Assembly (NCBI GenBank): GCA_007132465.1
Contig: SLOP01000013.1
Location: 1 to 64,000 of the forward strand
DNA from: Candidatus Izemoplasma sp.
GTDB taxonomy: Bacteria; Bacillota_I; Bacilli_A; Izemoplasmatales; Izemoplasmataceae
DNA: 64,000 bases
Direction of reading: 5' to 3'
The notes under the pieces were generated by a model. The model was not told where the DNA came from and did no database searches. It saw only the letters and a list, made by a program, of their open reading frames with translations. Positions 36,477 to 43,932 of this stretch are shown here, one piece after another. The translations under genes and the position numbers were made by a program. Every line of letters begins with the position of its first letter. Positions within the stretch are counted from its first letter, which is position 1.

Positions 36477-37426
36477 TGTCGTTCACATCAGATGCCAAAC
36501 GCGAACTGATTCACCTCGAAAGTCCACGATGTTGCCAGTTGGCTGAAATGGCCGCGCTTTTCGCCGTGAACGGGCATCTTTCGATTGCTCAACAAGGCGT
36601 CTCTGTGACGTTTCAGACGATGAGTTTGCCGTTGGTGCGCAAAGTGATTGCGTCCGTGAAGTCCCTCTACGGCGTCGAAGTGGAAATCCTCCGAAAACAA
36701 CAACAAAAACTGCACAAGAAAAACCTCTACAGCCTCACCATCAGAGATAAGGCGCATGCGATCATCAACGAACTCGGGCTCATGGATGAAACCAAGGGAT
36801 TCGCGCAAGACATCGACACGACGCTGCTTGTAAAAGAATGCGACCAACGGGCTTTCTTGCGCGGTGTGTTTCTGGCGAGCGGTTCCATTAATCATCCGCG
36901 GAGTTCCAGCTATCATGCAGAGATGACCGTGCCTTCTCACGGCTTTGCTAGGGCGCTTATCGAACTGCTGAGCGATTTTGAGATTCCGGCGCGGGTTCAT
37001 GAGAAAAAACGCAGCGTCATGGTCTATATCAAAGAATCGGAGAAAATCGCCGACTTCTTACGCGTCGTTGGCGCCACCCAAGCGTTACTAACGTTTGAGG
37101 ATGAACGCATTAAACGCGATTTCGTCAACTCCATCACGCGCGTGATGAACATGGAACTCGCCAACCAAAACAAAACCCTTGAAGCCGCCGATCGGCAACT
37201 TAAAGACATCGCGGTGCTGGAAAACCTCATCGATGTGGCAACCCTTTCCGATACGCTTCATGAGGCCATCTTTTTGCGAAAAAAATACCCCGAGTCCTCA
37301 TTGGTGGAGTTAAGCGACATGAGCGCTAAGCATTTCCGCAAGCGCATATCCAAATCAGGATTAAACCACCGATTCCGCAAGCTGCATGCGCTGGCGATGG
37401 AGGTGCTCGATGAGTACAATGATTAG
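36476..37426 (+). CDS. whiA: WhiA DNA-binding protein
   Basis: WhiA has a degenerate LAGLIDADG endonuclease-like fold plus a helix-turn-helix and in Bacillota affects cell division and chromosome segregation. The 316-residue protein starts SFTSDAKRELIHLE, has RAFLRGVFLASGSINHP (the LAGLIDADG-like helix) and the C-terminal HTH SSLVELSDMSAKHFRKRISK. AGGAGG precedes ATG 36476. The usual upstream neighbours rapZ and yvcK are missing; it is instead coupled to two membrane-protein genes and acpS. Confidence 0.94.
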   Translation: MSFTSDAKRELIHLESPRCCQLAEMAALFAVNGHLSIAQQGVSVTFQTMSLPLVRKVIASVKSLYGVEVEILRKQQQKLHKKNLYSLTIRDKAHAIINELGLMDETKGFAQDIDTTLLVKECDQRAFLRGVFLASGSINHPRSSSYHAEMTVPSHGFARALIELLSDFEIPARVHEKKRSVMVYIKESEKIADFLRVVGATQALLTFEDERIKRDFVNSITRVMNMELANQNKTLEAADRQLKDIAVLENLIDVATLSDTLHEAIFLRKKYPESSLVELSDMSAKHFRKRISKSGLNHRFRKLHALAMEVLDEYND

Positions 37427-37775
37427 GGGCATTGGCGTCGATGTGGTTGACCTCGACCGCATCCGAGGTAAAGACGCCCGGTTTGTGAACAGAGTGCTTT
37501 CAGAGGAAGAACGCAAGCTTTACGATGCCATTCAAAACCCCGCACGACGCGTCAGCTTTTTGGCCGGACGCTTTGCGGCGAAAGAGGCTTACACCAAAGC
37601 GTGGGGCACCTTTGAAACCCCACTCAATTTCTGTGACGTCTCGATTATGCCGGATGCATCGGGAAAACCCGTGCTTCAATCCCCCGATGATCACGGCGTG
37701 ATTGTGCACCTAAGCATTACGCACTCGGACACGGTGGCGATAGGCTTTGTGATTATTGAAAAAGACGTCGATTAG
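37410..37775 (+). CDS. acpS: Holo-[acyl-carrier-protein] synthase
   Basis: Transfers 4'-phosphopantetheine from CoA to apo-ACP for lipid synthesis. The 121-residue protein has the Mg2+/CoA motifs GIGVDVVDLDRI and GRFAAKEAYTKAWG. ATG 37410, right after GGAGGTG, lies within whiA (17-bp overlap); ATG 37419 is less well spaced. Its stop codon overlaps the convergent arsC stop and is part of a terminator loop. Confidence 0.94.
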   Translation: MSTMIRGIGVDVVDLDRIRGKDARFVNRVLSEEERKLYDAIQNPARRVSFLAGRFAAKEAYTKAWGTFETPLNFCDVSIMPDASGKPVLQSPDDHGVIVHLSITHSDTVAIGFVIIEKDVD

Positions 37776-37786
37776 ACGTCTTTTTT
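37757..37786. terminator. Bidirectional terminator built into the acpS/arsC overlap
   Basis: Stem GACGTC/GACGTC extended by A and T runs (37759-37769 with 37775-37786), 5-nt loop containing both stop codons. It can stop transcription from either side while encoding the last residues of both proteins. Confidence 0.85.
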
Positions 37787-38164
37787 GTGGGCTTCAATCA
37801 GGTCCATGACCTTGGCTTTAATCGTGTTGCGGGCGTTGATGAATGCGTCCATTGGTTGACCGCTCGGGTCATCAATGCCCCAGTCCTCACGGTGCTTAGC
37901 GGGGACATAGGGACACTCGACACCGCACCCCATGGTGATGAGCACGTCGAGGTCTTTGGGCAACACCTCAAGTGTTTTGGGGTATTGTTTGGTGATGTCG
38001 ATGCCATCAAGCTTCATAGCATCCACGGCGCCATCCTTAACTTTTGGGTACGATTCGGTGCCGGCCGAGTACACCTCGAAACGTCCTTCACCAAGGGCTC
38101 GCAAGTACCCTTCGGCCATCTGGCTACGGCAGCTGTTGTGAACACAGACAAACGCGACTTTCAT
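37772..38164 (-). CDS. arsC: Arsenate reductase-like low-molecular-weight phosphatase (ArsC, thioredoxin type)
   Basis: Reduces arsenate to arsenite through a cysteine relay, with thioredoxin as electron donor. The 130-residue protein has the P-loop CVHNSCR (Cys7 to Arg13, CX5R) in CVHNSCRSQMAEG, two relay cysteines Cys80 and Cys84 in MGCGVECPYVP, and WGIDDPSG with the acid aspartate. Cysteine spacing differs from the Bacillus enzyme (82/89) but is seen in related reductases. No arsR or arsenite pump is adjacent. ATG 38164 follows AAGGGGGCGA; a TACAAT box lies at 38187-38192. Confidence 0.88.
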   Translation of the reverse strand: MKVAFVCVHNSCRSQMAEGYLRALGEGRFEVYSAGTESYPKVKDGAVDAMKLDGIDITKQYPKTLEVLPKDLDVLITMGCGVECPYVPAKHREDWGIDDPSGQPMDAFINARNTIKAKVMDLIEAHKKDV

Positions 38165-38248
38165 GGTATCGCCCCCTTACCCTTTTATTGTACGCCATAG
38201 GAAGGCAACTTAACAAACACTTTACCTTTTTTATCACCGCCTCTTTGC

Positions 38249-38277
38249 TTGTCAAACCGACGATAATTGAGTATAAT
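38249..38277 (+). promoter_or_regulatory. tex promoter
   Basis: TTGTCA (38249-38254), 17-bp spacer, TATAAT (38272-38277); one of the best promoters in the window. Confidence 0.8.
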
Positions 38278-38283
38278 AACGTC

Positions 38284-38445
38284 GATCGGGATTGACCCCG
38301 TGCGCGGATTCGCTAACGATGTCAACGCGCACACATCATGTGCCTGCACGATGAAACCGCCGCCACCCTCAAGGGCATTTTATGGCTTTGGACCATGCCA
38401 GTCTCGGCGGCGCCGCAGGGCTTTTTTTATACAGGAGGTAAGGCC
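38284..38445 (+). promoter_or_regulatory. Structured 160-nt leader upstream of tex
   Basis: Four hairpins can form in series: CGGG/CCCG (38287-38300), GTGCGCG/CGCGCAC (38300-38306 with 38326-38332), CATC/GATG (38334-38353), and CGCCGCC/GGCGGCG (38358-38364 with 38406-38412). A seven-T tract (38422-38428) follows just before the ribosome site AGGAGGT. This looks like an attenuator or riboswitch-type leader. I could not match it to a known class. Confidence 0.5.
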
Positions 38446-40620
38446 ATGGAAACGCATATTATCAATGACTTAGCACGCTTGTTAAACGTGTCCGCCCGTC
38501 AAGTGACGGCGGTGCTTACGTTGCTCGAAGACAACACCGTACCGTTCATCGCGCGTTACCGCAAAGAGATGACCGGTGGGCTCGATGAAGAGGCGATTCG
38601 AGAGATCGAGAAAGTCTACGAGTATAAGAAACAGCTCGCCGAGCGGAAAGCAGACGTCATTCGGCTCATCGAAGAAAAAGAGATGATGACCGATGACCTC
38701 CGTGATGCCATCATGCAAGCGGAGAAACTGGTCGAGGTGGAAGACCTCTATCGACCCTACAAAGAGAAGAAAAAAACCAAAGCCACCGAAGCGATTCGCA
38801 AAGGGTTGGAGCCGCTTGCGTTTTTTTTGTTGTCGTTTCCACAAGACGCCGATGTTGAGGCCATCGCTCAAAATTATCTCAACGATGATGTCCTAGACGT
38901 GGACGCCGCGATTGAGGGGGCTAAACACATCGTCGCCGAACACGTGAGCGATGCCCCCGAACACCGCAAACGCATCCGCATGGACACTGAAAAAACCGGG
39001 ATGATGGTGACGAAAAAACGCAAGTCCGCAGACGACCCGAAACGCGTCTATGAAACCTATTACGAGTACAGAGAACCGGTGCAATCAATCAAGCTCTTTC
39101 GTGTGCTCGCCATCAACCGTGCCGAAAAAGAGAAAGTCATCAGCGTTAAGGTCGACCTAGACGAAGCGCGCGTGGTGCATTACCTCACCCAACAAACCGT
39201 GACGCATCACGCCTCGCCCACGGCGCCCATCGTGATTGACGCCATCGAAGACGCCTACAAGCGTCTCATTCGCCCTTCAATCGAACGAGAAATTCGTTCG
39301 ATGCTCAGCGAGAAAGCCGAGGAACGAGCGATTCACGTGTTTAGTGAAAACCTCCGGAAGTTGCTGCTGCAGCCGCCGATCAAGGGAAAAAATGTGCTCG
39401 GTATCGACCCCGCGTTTCGCACTGGGTGCAAGCTCGCCGCAGTCGACGCGATGGGTACCCTCGGTGAGGTTGGTGTCATCTACCCCCATCCCCAACGGCC
39501 TGGAGGCAAAGTCTCGGAGGAGGCCTTAGAAAAAGAAACAACGAAGCTGCTCGCAATCATTGAGAACCATGCTATCGACATCATCGCCATCGGCAACGGC
39601 ACGGCGTCTCGGGAAACCGAAGCCTTTGTGGTCGACGTGCTCAAACGCGTGAAACGCAACGTGTATTATGTGATTGTGAACGAATCAGGTGCTTCAGTAT
39701 ACAGCGCCAGCGAACTGGCCAAGCGGGAGTTCCCGTCGCTCGATGTCGAATCGCGCAGCGCCGTGTCCATCGCTCGACGCCTACAAGACCCACTCAGCGA
39801 ACTTGTGAAAATTGACCCCAAAGCGATTGGCGTTGGCCAATACCAACACGACGTCACGCAATCCAAACTGGCCAATCAGCTCGATTTTGTCGTCGAAACG
39901 GTGGTCAATCAGGTCGGCGTTAACGTGAATACAGCTAGCGTGCCACTCCTCGCTTACGTGGCCGGTGTTTCAACCAACGTCGCCGAGCATATGGTAAAAC
40001 ACCGTGAAACCCAAGGTGCCATCACCAACCGCAAGGCGCTGCTTAACGTCACGGGACTCGGCCCTAAGACGTTTAAACAAGCCGCTGGATTCCTGCGTGT
40101 TTTAGACGGTGATAATCCGTTGGATAAAACCGCCATTCACCCGGAGAGTTACGACGTTGCTAAGGCGATTCTGCGCGACATGCAACTGGATGCTACCGCC
40201 ATCGGCAGCGACGCAATCCGCACGCGGATTCGCGATGTAAAAGCCGCCGAGACGGCGCAAAAGCTCGGGGCTGGCGAACCCACCGTGCAAGATATTCTCG
40301 ATGCGTTAGCGGCGCCGCTCAGGGACCCACGTGACGACATCGAAGCACCCATTTTGAAGAGCGATTTGATGATGCTATCGGATCTTAAACCTGGCATGGA
40401 ACTGCAAGGCACGGTCCGCAACGTGGTCGATTTTGGTGTTTTCGTCGATTGTGGCGTCAAAGAGGACGGCTTGGTGCATATTTCCGAACTGTCAGACCGT
40501 TACGTGAAACATCCGCTCGATGTCGTTGGCGTCGGCGATATCGTCAACGTTCGCATCAAAGCGGTCGACCTCGAACGAGGCCGGTTACAGCTTTCCATGC
40601 GCAAGCCAAAACGCGCATAA
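38446..40620 (+). CDS. tex: Tex-family transcription/RNA-binding protein
   Basis: Tex is a nucleic-acid-binding protein related to Spt6, thought to act on transcription complexes. The 724-residue protein has the N-terminal Tex domain (TVPFIARYRKEMTGGLDE), the YqgF/RNase H-like region beginning NVLGIDPAFRTGCK, helix-hairpin-helix repeats (ITNRKALLNVTGLGPKTFKQ) and a C-terminal S1 domain (LQGTVRNVVDFGVFVDCG ... IHSEL-type HISELSDRYV). ATG 38446 follows AGGAGGT. The frame is open 36 codons upstream to 38338, but that part is the structured leader and has no ribosome site. Confidence 0.95.
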   Translation: METHIINDLARLLNVSARQVTAVLTLLEDNTVPFIARYRKEMTGGLDEEAIREIEKVYEYKKQLAERKADVIRLIEEKEMMTDDLRDAIMQAEKLVEVEDLYRPYKEKKKTKATEAIRKGLEPLAFFLLSFPQDADVEAIAQNYLNDDVLDVDAAIEGAKHIVAEHVSDAPEHRKRIRMDTEKTGMMVTKKRKSADDPKRVYETYYEYREPVQSIKLFRVLAINRAEKEKVISVKVDLDEARVVHYLTQQTVTHHASPTAPIVIDAIEDAYKRLIRPSIEREIRSMLSEKAEERAIHVFSENLRKLLLQPPIKGKNVLGIDPAFRTGCKLAAVDAMGTLGEVGVIYPHPQRPGGKVSEEALEKETTKLLAIIENHAIDIIAIGNGTASRETEAFVVDVLKRVKRNVYYVIVNESGASVYSASELAKREFPSLDVESRSAVSIARRLQDPLSELVKIDPKAIGVGQYQHDVTQSKLANQLDFVVETVVNQVGVNVNTASVPLLAYVAGVSTNVAEHMVKHRETQGAITNRKALLNVTGLGPKTFKQAAGFLRVLDGDNPLDKTAIHPESYDVAKAILRDMQLDATAIGSDAIRTRIRDVKAAETAQKLGAGEPTVQDILDALAAPLRDPRDDIEAPILKSDLMMLSDLKPGMELQGTVRNVVDFGVFVDCGVKEDGLVHISELSDRYVKHPLDVVGVGDIVNVRIKAVDLERGRLQLSMRKPKRA

Positions 40621-40695
40621 AAACCCCGCTGTTTTTAGCGTGGTCTTTGGTTGACAGTAAGCCATAAATGGTTTATCATAGAATGGCTTACCGAC

Positions 40696-40787
40696 GGAGT
40701 AGTACTCAAGAGGCTGAAGAGGTGCCCCTGCTAAGGGCATAGGTCGGTAATCCCGGCGCGAGGGTTCAAATCCCTCCTACTCCGCCA
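40696..40787 (+). tRNA. tRNA-Ser (anticodon GCT)
   Basis: A 92-nt class II tRNA: acceptor GGAGTAG/CTACTCC (40696-40702 with 40777-40783), anticodon stem-loop with CTGCTAA giving GCU, a long variable arm (CATAGGTCGGTAATCCCGGCG), T arm with GGTTCAAATCC and encoded GCCA end (CCA 40785-40787). It reads AGC and AGU. A terminator follows at once. Confidence 0.96.
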
Positions 40788-40796
40788 TGTGCATTC

Positions 40797-40820
40797 AAAA
40801 CGCCAGTGATGGCGTTTTTT
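40797..40820 (+). terminator. tRNA-Ser terminator
   Basis: Stem AAAACGCCA/TGGCGTTTT around a GTGA loop, followed by T residues. Confidence 0.9.
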
Positions 40821-40846
40821 CTTTGCGCCTTACATCCCCCATCGCG

Positions 40847-40855
40847 TGGTATAAT
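40847..40855 (+). promoter_or_regulatory. Promoter (extended -10) of the PfkB-family kinase
   Basis: TGGTATAAT, 35 bp before the start. Confidence 0.55.
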
Positions 40856-40890
40856 AAAGGCATACCACGCCATTGAAAGGGAGCGATCGC

Positions 40891-41799
40891 ATGGCTAAAA
40901 AACACCCCGTCATCGTCATTGGTGGGACCAACATCGACATCATCGCCACCGCCACCACCGCGGTGAAGATGTACGATTCCACGCTGGGCAACGTTCGTCA
41001 AAGCCACGGTGGTGTGGGACGAAATGTCGTTGAAAACTTAGCCAGACTGGGCGTGCCTGTGACGTTCATTACCGTCATTGGTGAGGACGCGGCCGGTCGA
41101 GCGACCCGTGATACGCTTAGCTCACTTGGCGTTCAGGTAATGGGCCCTACCTCGCCGCTCAGTTCATCGTATGTCGCCCTTCATCAGGACAATGGCGACA
41201 TGATGCTTGCCATCAATGATATGCATGCCATGAATAGACTCACGCCCGAGGCGCTCGCTAAACACACTGAAGCCATCCAACGCGCCTTGGTGGTGGTGTT
41301 GGACGCCAACGTGCCTGTCGAGGGTGTAAAACACATCACAAAGCTGACCAAGCGAACCATCATCGACGCGGTATCAACCGCGAAAGTGACACGCCTTAAG
41401 GCCTTATTAAACCGCATCGACACAATCAAACTGAACCATCACGAAGCCGCGGCGCTTGTCGGGCATGATGTCGACGATGTGGATGCAGCCTTACACGCGG
41501 CGATGACGCTCATCAAACAGGGTCTCTCGCGTGTTTACCTTACCATGGGGGCATCCGGCGTGGTGATTGCAACCCCTGATGGTGCCCACCATCATCTTGC
41601 GCCGCCCGTCACCCAGGCCAAAGCCAACGGCGCCGGCGATGCGTTCACCGCCGGCATCGCCTACGGACGTTACCACGACATGGATGAACTACCCATCGCC
41701 CTTGAAATGGCACGGTTAACACTGCGGGTGGATGAGGCCGTTTACACACAGATTAAGGACGATGTCGATGCATGGGTGAAGAAAAAACGTGCCGTTTAA
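40891..41799 (+). CDS. PfkB-family kinase, pseudouridine-kinase-like
   Basis: Ribokinase-fold sugar kinase of 302 residues. IGGTNIDIIA at the start, HGGVGRNVVENLARLG (substrate site), DAVSTAKVTRLKALLNRI and the ATP/anion-hole motif NGAGDAFTAGIAYG with its catalytic aspartate are clear. The DxVSxAK string and the GGVGRNVAEN-like loop are those of PsuK, which phosphorylates pseudouridine; the usual partner glycosidase psuG is not here, so another nucleoside or sugar remains possible. AAAGGGAG precedes ATG 40891. It lies between two tRNA genes; a terminator separates it from tRNA-Glu. Confidence 0.85.
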   Translation: MAKKHPVIVIGGTNIDIIATATTAVKMYDSTLGNVRQSHGGVGRNVVENLARLGVPVTFITVIGEDAAGRATRDTLSSLGVQVMGPTSPLSSSYVALHQDNGDMMLAINDMHAMNRLTPEALAKHTEAIQRALVVVLDANVPVEGVKHITKLTKRTIIDAVSTAKVTRLKALLNRIDTIKLNHHEAAALVGHDVDDVDAALHAAMTLIKQGLSRVYLTMGASGVVIATPDGAHHHLAPPVTQAKANGAGDAFTAGIAYGRYHDMDELPIALEMARLTLRVDEAVYTQIKDDVDAWVKKKRAV

Positions 41800-41833
41800 T
41801 CACGGAAAGCGCAGAAAAATCACAAAAAATCAT

Positions 41834-41862
41834 AAAGTGGGGTGCAAAATCCCACTTTTTTT
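41834..41862 (+). terminator. Terminator after the PfkB-family kinase
   Basis: Stem AAAGTGGG/CCCACTTT (41834-41841 with 41851-41858), then T residues. Confidence 0.9.
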
Positions 41863-41870
41863 GGTACAAT
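41862..41870 (+). promoter_or_regulatory. tRNA-Glu promoter (extended -10)
   Basis: TGGTACAAT, 29 bp before the tRNA, directly after the kinase terminator. Confidence 0.5.
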
Positions 41871-41899
41871 ATTTTTCGGTGTCACGCTTCCTCGCCGAT

Positions 41900-41976
41900 G
41901 GCCCGTTGGAGAAGCGGCTTAACTCACCAGCCTTTCACGCTGGCATTCACGGGTTCGAATCCCGTACGGGTCACCA
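41900..41976 (+). tRNA. tRNA-Glu (anticodon TTC)
   Basis: A 77-nt tRNA: acceptor GGCCCGT paired with ACGGGTC (one G-U pair), D arm GAGAAGCGGCTTAA, anticodon arm CCAGC-CTTTCAC-GCTGG giving UUC, T arm GGTTCGAATCC and encoded CCA (41974-41976). Confidence 0.96.
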
Positions 41977-41987
41977 ACACCATCAAT

Positions 41988-42019
41988 GTCCCTATTTCGT
42001 GAAGAAATGGGGACTTTTT
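41988..42019 (+). terminator. tRNA-Glu terminator
   Basis: Stem GTCCCTATTTC/GAAATGGGGAC (41988-41998 with 42004-42014) with a GTGAA loop and five T residues. Confidence 0.88.
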
Positions 42020-42182
42020 CTGTGTTAGGTCAGGGGGCGTTGGATGCGAACATCCCCCTACCATTCAGGGTGACACGCAGGCATCGTACGGATGGTGTAT
42101 GCCGAGCATTCAGATAAGCCAACACGCCGTGATTCTGTCTATCGGTTGGGAAGAAAACAGTCTATAATGGATTGACAATGAC

Positions 42183-42485
42183 GTGGTCTTCATGGTGATG
42201 GGGTCTATCGATGACACGGAAGATGCGTATGATGAAAACGATGCCATGCTTGGTTTTTATTTAAGCCATAAAATCATCGGCATGGTGGTGCTTCAAGGCG
42301 TCACCTAGTTCATCACCCAGCAACACACGAAAGGGTTTATTGGTTGAGGAGGTGCAGGGTCCACCGAGATGGGCTTTTTTGTGCACCATGACCCTAGCGA
42401 AGGCACACATAGCCACACGTTTTGTGAGGAACCTCTCGGCACGGGGTTGATAAGGCACACAGGACCGTTCATCACCGCACACTAA
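42183..42485 (+). pseudogene. Possible gene remnant with two in-frame stops
   Basis: One frame gives protein-like sequence: DDTEDAYDENDAMLGFYL, then HKIIGMVVLQGVT, a stop at 42306-42308, FITQQHTKGFIG, a second stop, and MGFFVHHDPSEG to a final stop at 42483-42485. A TATAAT box lies just upstream. The first part faintly resembles an acetyltransferase beta strand. It is too short and broken for an identification. Confidence 0.3.
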
Positions 42486-42581
42486 ACAGCGGCGCACCTG
42501 CGGTGTTAGAAGGGTATTCTTCCAAAGTACTCAACACAAATATCGCTAATTTAAGGGAATACTAGGAATAATTACTATATG

Positions 42582-42590
42582 TGTTATAAT
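42582..42590 (+). promoter_or_regulatory. Promoter (extended -10) of the NPD oxidoreductase
   Basis: TGTTATAAT in an AT-rich stretch, 50 bp before the start. Confidence 0.55.
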
Positions 42591-42639
42591 ACTTTATACA
42601 ACCCTGATGGAACCATCAGGATGAACACGGAGGCACAAC

Positions 42640-43725
42640 ATGAAAAAACTGGTTTTTGGGGACTTAACGGTGCCCATACCCATTGTCCAGGGCGGCATGG
42701 GGGTTGGCATATCGATGGCGAACTTGGCGTCCGCGGTGGCCAACGAAGGCGGTGTTGGGGTCGTTTCTGCCGCCGGCACAGGCATGTTTCAAAAAGGTCG
42801 AAAAAAGAACTTTTTGGAAGCCAACATATCGTCCCTCATCGATGAAATAAAGACAGCGAAGACCCTTACACAAGGTGTTTTAGGTGTGAATATCATGGTG
42901 GCGATGACCGGGTTTGTCGACACGGTCAAGGCGGTCATCAAAGAAGGCATCGACATCATTTTCGCTGGGGCTGGCTTGCCGCTTGATTTACCGAAACACC
43001 GTGATGCGAACACATCAACCAAACTCATTCCTATCATTTCCTCAGCACGGGCCGCGAAAATCATCACGCAACGATGGGTGGAACGGTACGATTATCTGCC
43101 GGACGGGTTTGTGATTGAGGGACCAAAAGCCGGCGGGCATTTAGGGTTCAAGTTGAATCAAATCGACGACCCGTCTTACCAACTCGAGGCGGTGTTGCCC
43201 GACGTGATTACGGTCTTGAAACCGTTTGAAGAAGCACATCAAAAAGCCATTCCGCTCATTGTGGCCGGAGGGATTTATGATGGCGCCGACATTCACCGTT
43301 TCCTACAGCTTGGTGCCGATGGTGTGCAGATGGCGACGCGGTTCGTTGCGACGCATGAGTGTGATGCTTCTGAGGCCTTTAAACAAACGTACCTCGATGC
43401 CAAAGTCGAGGATATTCGGCTGATCACAAGTCCCGTTGGATTGCCGGGAAGAGCGATTCATAACGCCTATTTGCATGCGGTTGATTTAGGACAAAAACAC
43501 CCGTTCGCTTGCCCGTTTGAGTGCATCATCACATGCAAGAAAGAAGAAGCACCTTATTGCATTTCTTTAGCGCTTTACAACGCAAAGCTCGGCAAGATGA
43601 CGCACGGGTTTGCGTTTGCTGGGGAGAACGCGTATCGCGTATCAACCATGGTGAGTGTGAAACAGCTTATGAATGAGCTGGTGGATGGATACACGCTTGA
43701 GGCGCAGCGGATGAGCCACACCTAA
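42640..43725 (+). CDS. NPD-family FMN oxidoreductase (nitronate monooxygenase/FabK superfamily)
   Basis: TIM-barrel FMN protein of 361 residues. PIVQGGMGVGISMANLA at the start, IEGPKAGGHLGF, IVAGGIYDGADI and GADGVQMATRFVATHEC are the FMN/phosphate-binding strings of the family, which includes nitronate monooxygenases and the enoyl-ACP reductase FabK. A C-terminal cysteine cluster, CPFECIITCKKEEAPYC (CX3CX3CX8C), is typical of a clostridial-type subgroup and could bind metal or an Fe-S cluster. GGAGG precedes ATG 42640. No fab genes are adjacent, so I do not call it FabK. Confidence 0.82.
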   Translation: MKKLVFGDLTVPIPIVQGGMGVGISMANLASAVANEGGVGVVSAAGTGMFQKGRKKNFLEANISSLIDEIKTAKTLTQGVLGVNIMVAMTGFVDTVKAVIKEGIDIIFAGAGLPLDLPKHRDANTSTKLIPIISSARAAKIITQRWVERYDYLPDGFVIEGPKAGGHLGFKLNQIDDPSYQLEAVLPDVITVLKPFEEAHQKAIPLIVAGGIYDGADIHRFLQLGADGVQMATRFVATHECDASEAFKQTYLDAKVEDIRLITSPVGLPGRAIHNAYLHAVDLGQKHPFACPFECIITCKKEEAPYCISLALYNAKLGKMTHGFAFAGENAYRVSTMVSVKQLMNELVDGYTLEAQRMSHT

Positions 43726-43789
43726 CACGCTGTGTGGTCACTGGCGATGACGCACGGGTTGTTTGCGAAAACAGACTCGCATCATAAGG

Positions 43790-43867
43790 TTGCCATGCGC
43801 AGTAGCTATGGTAAGCATCGCTTGAGCCCCTCAAAGGGACTTACGGATTAGGCCACCAGCGATTTTC
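43790..43867 (+). other. Compact folded element ending in a T tract, after the NPD gene
   Basis: TTGCCAT pairs with ATGGTAA (43790-43796 with 43808-43814). ATCGCT (43817-43822) pairs with AGCGAT (43858-43863), enclosing CCCT-caa-AGGG (43828-43838), and TTTT follows. It may be an elaborate terminator for the NPD transcript, a small RNA or a riboregulator. A TAAAAT box for the next gene lies downstream (about 43892). Confidence 0.4.
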
Positions 43868-43932
43868 CTTATACCCATCCGATCCCTGTGGTAAAATAGA
43901 CATAAGACCAATCGGACTCGGGAGATGATTGC

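Larger units (their letters stand above)
42020..42639. other. 620-bp gap without an intact gene
   Basis: The longest non-coding stretch here. It holds a GNRA/UNCG-like hairpin (GGATG-CGAA-CATCC, 42042-42055, with an outer AGGG/CCCT), a second hairpin GGCAT/ATGCC (42080-42084 with 42099-42103), a TATAAT box at 42163-42168, a decayed reading frame, and an AT-rich promoter for the next gene near 42582. Confidence 0.6.

Noticed and set aside
42261-42497. 78-codon open frame on the minus strand in the gap after tRNA-Glu
   Set aside because: No ribosome site, odd composition, and it lies opposite the more protein-like broken plus-strand frame.
42640-43725. Naming the NPD protein FabK
   Set aside because: No fatty-acid synthesis genes adjoin it, and the C-terminal cysteine cluster points to a different subgroup.
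43730-43870. tRNA-like D-loop string (AGTAGCTATGGTAAGC)
   Set aside because: No acceptor stem, anticodon arm or GTTCRA T loop can be completed around it.
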